From positions 40,564,680-40,628,679 of the forward strand of contig CM056380.1 of the NCBI GenBank assembly GCA_029718625.1: a stretch of DNA of 64,000 bases, given 5' to 3'. This document shows, piece after piece, positions 61,212 through 64,000 of the stretch. The DNA is from Synaphobranchus kaupii (taxonomy: Eukaryota; Chordata; Actinopteri; Anguilliformes; Synaphobranchidae). The notes under the pieces were generated by a model that had not been told where the DNA came from, did not search any database, and saw only the letters and a list, made by a program, of their open reading frames with translations. The first letter of the stretch is position 1, and every line of letters starts with the position of its first letter. A program made the position numbers and the translations under genes.

Positions 61212-63154
61212 TTTATAATACAGGGTCACTTTTAATAAGTGCAAATTTGAGCCCTGGGTATTTGCAGCACAGTGGTTGACTCAAAGGTACAACAGCAATT
61301 GCAAGCCTGATATATGAACTCACGCTGTAGTTTGTGTTTTGACATTTTACCACTAAAGTTAAATTCCATTATTATGCACATCTCAAGGTAAAAAAATATC
61401 ATTATAATTCACATCTCAAGGTTAAGAAAATGCCGTTATAATGCATAGCACAAGGTCAAATGAATACAGTTCTACTCAACGGAGGAAAACTTCTCATAAT
61501 TCATCAGAAGATGGCACTGTGACTCTATTTGTGCACCTTAAAACTTGGAAACATTTTCATCATTGACAATGAAAAGGTAAGTTGCCAGAGAGGGCTCCAG
61601 AATTTATGCACACGGGACATCAAAACTTGGACATCACAATTTGTCTATCTACTGTATCTAATTTTGGATACAGAAATACACGTCTATTTTTGTTCGTAAA
61701 ATAATGAATCATCACGTGACTGAAATCCATTTCAGGCTTTAAGCTAAGGATACAGGAGGACTTCGCAATGTTGATCGTTTTAGGATTTGAGTGCAGCCTA
61801 TAGGTTAACTTCAAATATTTAATTGCCGGGTAACTCGCGTAAACCCACTACTGCGCGCCCTAGTGGTGAAAAGAAGTATTGCATTGGTACTTGGCAGTCA
61901 GTTTGGTTCTATGTTGTGTCGGCACCTTTTTCCATAGGCATGTCTACCTCTTATATTTAACCTATATTTAGCATCCAGATATCTTTGTGGCTCAACAGTT
62001 GCTTTTTATGAGTGCGGCTAGGATACAGTTAAGCATGAAATCTGCAATATGTTCTTTTAACTCGTGCAAGTCTTCTGCACTGCTTGGTTTATGAGAAACC
62101 AGTACAACAGCTGGTCTGTTGAAAGGTGGGGAATGGCAAGCCTATTGGAGCTGGGGGTAAGCAGAAGGTTTTGACTGTTGCTTAGCGACACAGAAGTCTC
62201 AGGGTGATGAGTTAAACTCACAAGCACGCACACCTGCACACTTGCATACACACATGGTATCAGTGGTCAAAGCCCTTTTGTTTGGTTTCGCTTGCAATTT
62301 TATGCTTAACTACAGAAAAAGAGATGGAAAACATTCAGATACACTCCAGGGGCATTCTTGCTCTTGCACCCATCTACCTCAGCTTCATAGGCATATAGTA
62401 TTTGAGGGGGTTGGGGGATGGGAATGTCCGGGCCCCCTCAATGTCGAGAGAGCATCAAGGTTTTTTTTTTTAGCAGGAATTGTCAAAGTATCCAGAGGGA
62501 TTTTATGTATAGAGGAGTTGTGGCAGTAACAGTCTCCCTCTCCACATATAAATTAAATCCATGCTCCAGTTCAACTTGTTCACCGCAAAACAATTCTTCC
62601 CGAGCGAATCACAGAGGGGGAACTCTCTTGAGGTGCGAGGGAGGCAGAAAGAACTGTAAAAACACAAAGTTCCTGGCAGCAGCCACTGTTTCCCCTGGTG
62701 ATGTCGCATCCCCAACACCACCCGTCTGCATTTTGTGTGCAGCATCTAGCTCCCAATGGCTTCATTGGCTCCCAGGCTTCCCAAAAGTGTGTCTTATTGC
62801 ACTCACAGTGCAAAATGGACCCAGGGTTCACGTTGCGTGCCGATTGGCCGGTTGCACCAGCCACACAGATTCATAGATTTTGGGCTCAGACAATGCCCTG
62901 TCCACCATACACGGGGGAAGGAAAACAAATGGGACAGAGAGACACAGCGACTGGCTGAGGATGGGGCCCCTCAGATGGGGTCCCCTGGATGGGGCCCCGT
63001 GGGGGCCTCTTCATAACTGAAAGAGTGAGAATCTGGTCCAAAGTCGACAAATTAATGAAGGGGAAACGGGGTAAATGTATTTGCTTTTATTCGCCCTTCT
63101 GTGCCGGGGGGGCCATTTGATAACCTCACTCAAACTCCTGGCTCGGCACAGTTT

Positions 63155-63164
63155 CTATATATAG
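63155..63164 (+). promoter_or_regulatory. Candidate TATA/MEF2-type site (CTATATATAG)
   Basis: CTATATATAG fits the MEF2 consensus YTAWWWWTAR exactly and could also act as a TATA box. About 250 bp downstream is a good donor, CCGAG|GTAAGC (boundary 63417/63418), so a non-coding first exon of a downstream gene is conceivable. This is inference from motifs only. Confidence 0.25.
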
Positions 63165-64000
63165 GGTAGTGATGCATTTGTAAGAAAGTATTCATCTCCT
63201 GATATCTCAGCTCTTTGCATCAGCACTTTGGGCTGTGTAGGACAGTATCCCCCACGACAATCTGCCATCTGAACTCTGCCGGGATTTCGCACTCCCTGGG
63301 ATGTAGTGGCGAGCCACGGGTCAGAGGGAAAACCGGGATTTGTAAAACTCCGATTTCGATTAATCCAAAAGCTGCCTTTTTTTTCCTGGTATTTTCTTCT
63401 GCTAACAAGGATCCGAGGTAAGCAGATCGCTGCGGTGCTGCCATTTACTAACCGCGTCCGTCGACTAACCAGCCGTGGTTACTGCAAAGTTACTGCGATT
63501 ACGGCAGGTCTCCTCCAAAAGGCTTACGCCTGACAACAAAAAAAAGCAAAGCAAAGAAAATGTGGCCCCACAGGCTTGTGTCATAGGGCGCTGTCACTCA
63601 CACTCCTCTCTCTATCACCTGGCTTGTTTGTGTTTTTGCTGGGGGGGGGCTTTACATTTCAGTGAAATGCTATAGATTCAGGGCAGAGTGGATTTCCCTT
63701 TTTAACTTTGCCTGGTCCTGAAGCGCAGACTGGCTTGGAGAATTTGCTGACCTCCTCACTCCCCGCTGCTCCCCGCTGCAGATTTATATAGCCTGCTAAG
63801 CCACGAAATACCCATCAGGGAAACGAGATCTGAGGACCTGGCCCATAATGCCAGAGCAGGCGGCTCGTTCCCACCAGCTACCCTGCATTCTCCAAGACGC
63901 TTTTGTGGGACGTTATGGAATTCTCACTCAAATTGTCCCTAGCGTACAGGGTTTTGCGCGTGACACATGTAGCCGAGCATGTGTGCATGTATGTCTGCTT

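Overview
This is a vertebrate nuclear genome window, almost certainly from a teleost fish. Genes are split by GT-AG introns, dinucleotide microsatellites are abundant, and the repeat complement is typical of teleosts: a Tc1/mariner copy, hAT-like elements with 8-bp target duplications, TTAA-flanked fold-back elements, and a tRNA-type SINE with an L2-clade (UnaL2-like) 3' tail. That tail is well known from eels, but it is not exclusive to them, so I do not name a species.

Two protein-coding genes lie head to head. Positions 31067 down to 4593 (minus strand) hold a complete sec24c gene: 23 coding exons reconstructed from splice sites and phase, a predicted 1229-residue COPII cargo-adaptor subunit, plus a non-coding CpG-rich first exon near 32.7-32.9 kb. 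Positions 35271-55220 (plus strand) hold a complete synpo2l gene (synaptopodin 2-like, a PDZ and actin-binding Z-disc protein): four coding exons, predicted 1078 residues, most of it in one 2.3-kb terminal exon. From memory, human SEC24C and SYNPO2L are also divergently oriented neighbours on 10q22, so this looks like retained microsynteny and argues against the SEC24D/SYNPO2 paralogue pair.

Layout: 1-4592 sec24c 3' UTR and flank; 4593-31067 sec24c coding exons and repeat-rich introns; 31087-32686 sec24c intron 1; about 33.0-35.27 kb divergent intergenic region with a hAT element; 35.37-43.19 kb synpo2l intron 1 (LTR-like element, about 1.4 kb TAG-type array with an inserted element); 44.57-52.91 kb synpo2l intron 3; 55.22-64 kb downstream flank with no recognisable coding exon but a possible muscle-type promoter near 63.15 kb.

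Most notable observations: (1) a candidate 42-nt in-phase microexon in sec24c that repeats the DPDxIPSP motif of the neighbouring exon; (2) a sec24c intron of 273 nt (91 codons) made mostly of TG repeats, with no stop codon in the exon frame, whose 5' splice site is duplicated exactly 183 nt downstream; (3) two otherwise unlike TTAA-flanked elements that each carry a short ORF with a PY(M/L)FEP motif, suggesting capture of exons from related host or transposon genes; (4) several transposons inserted into microsatellites with traceable target duplications. All gene and element names rest on reading the sequence and on remembered family features; no database search was run.
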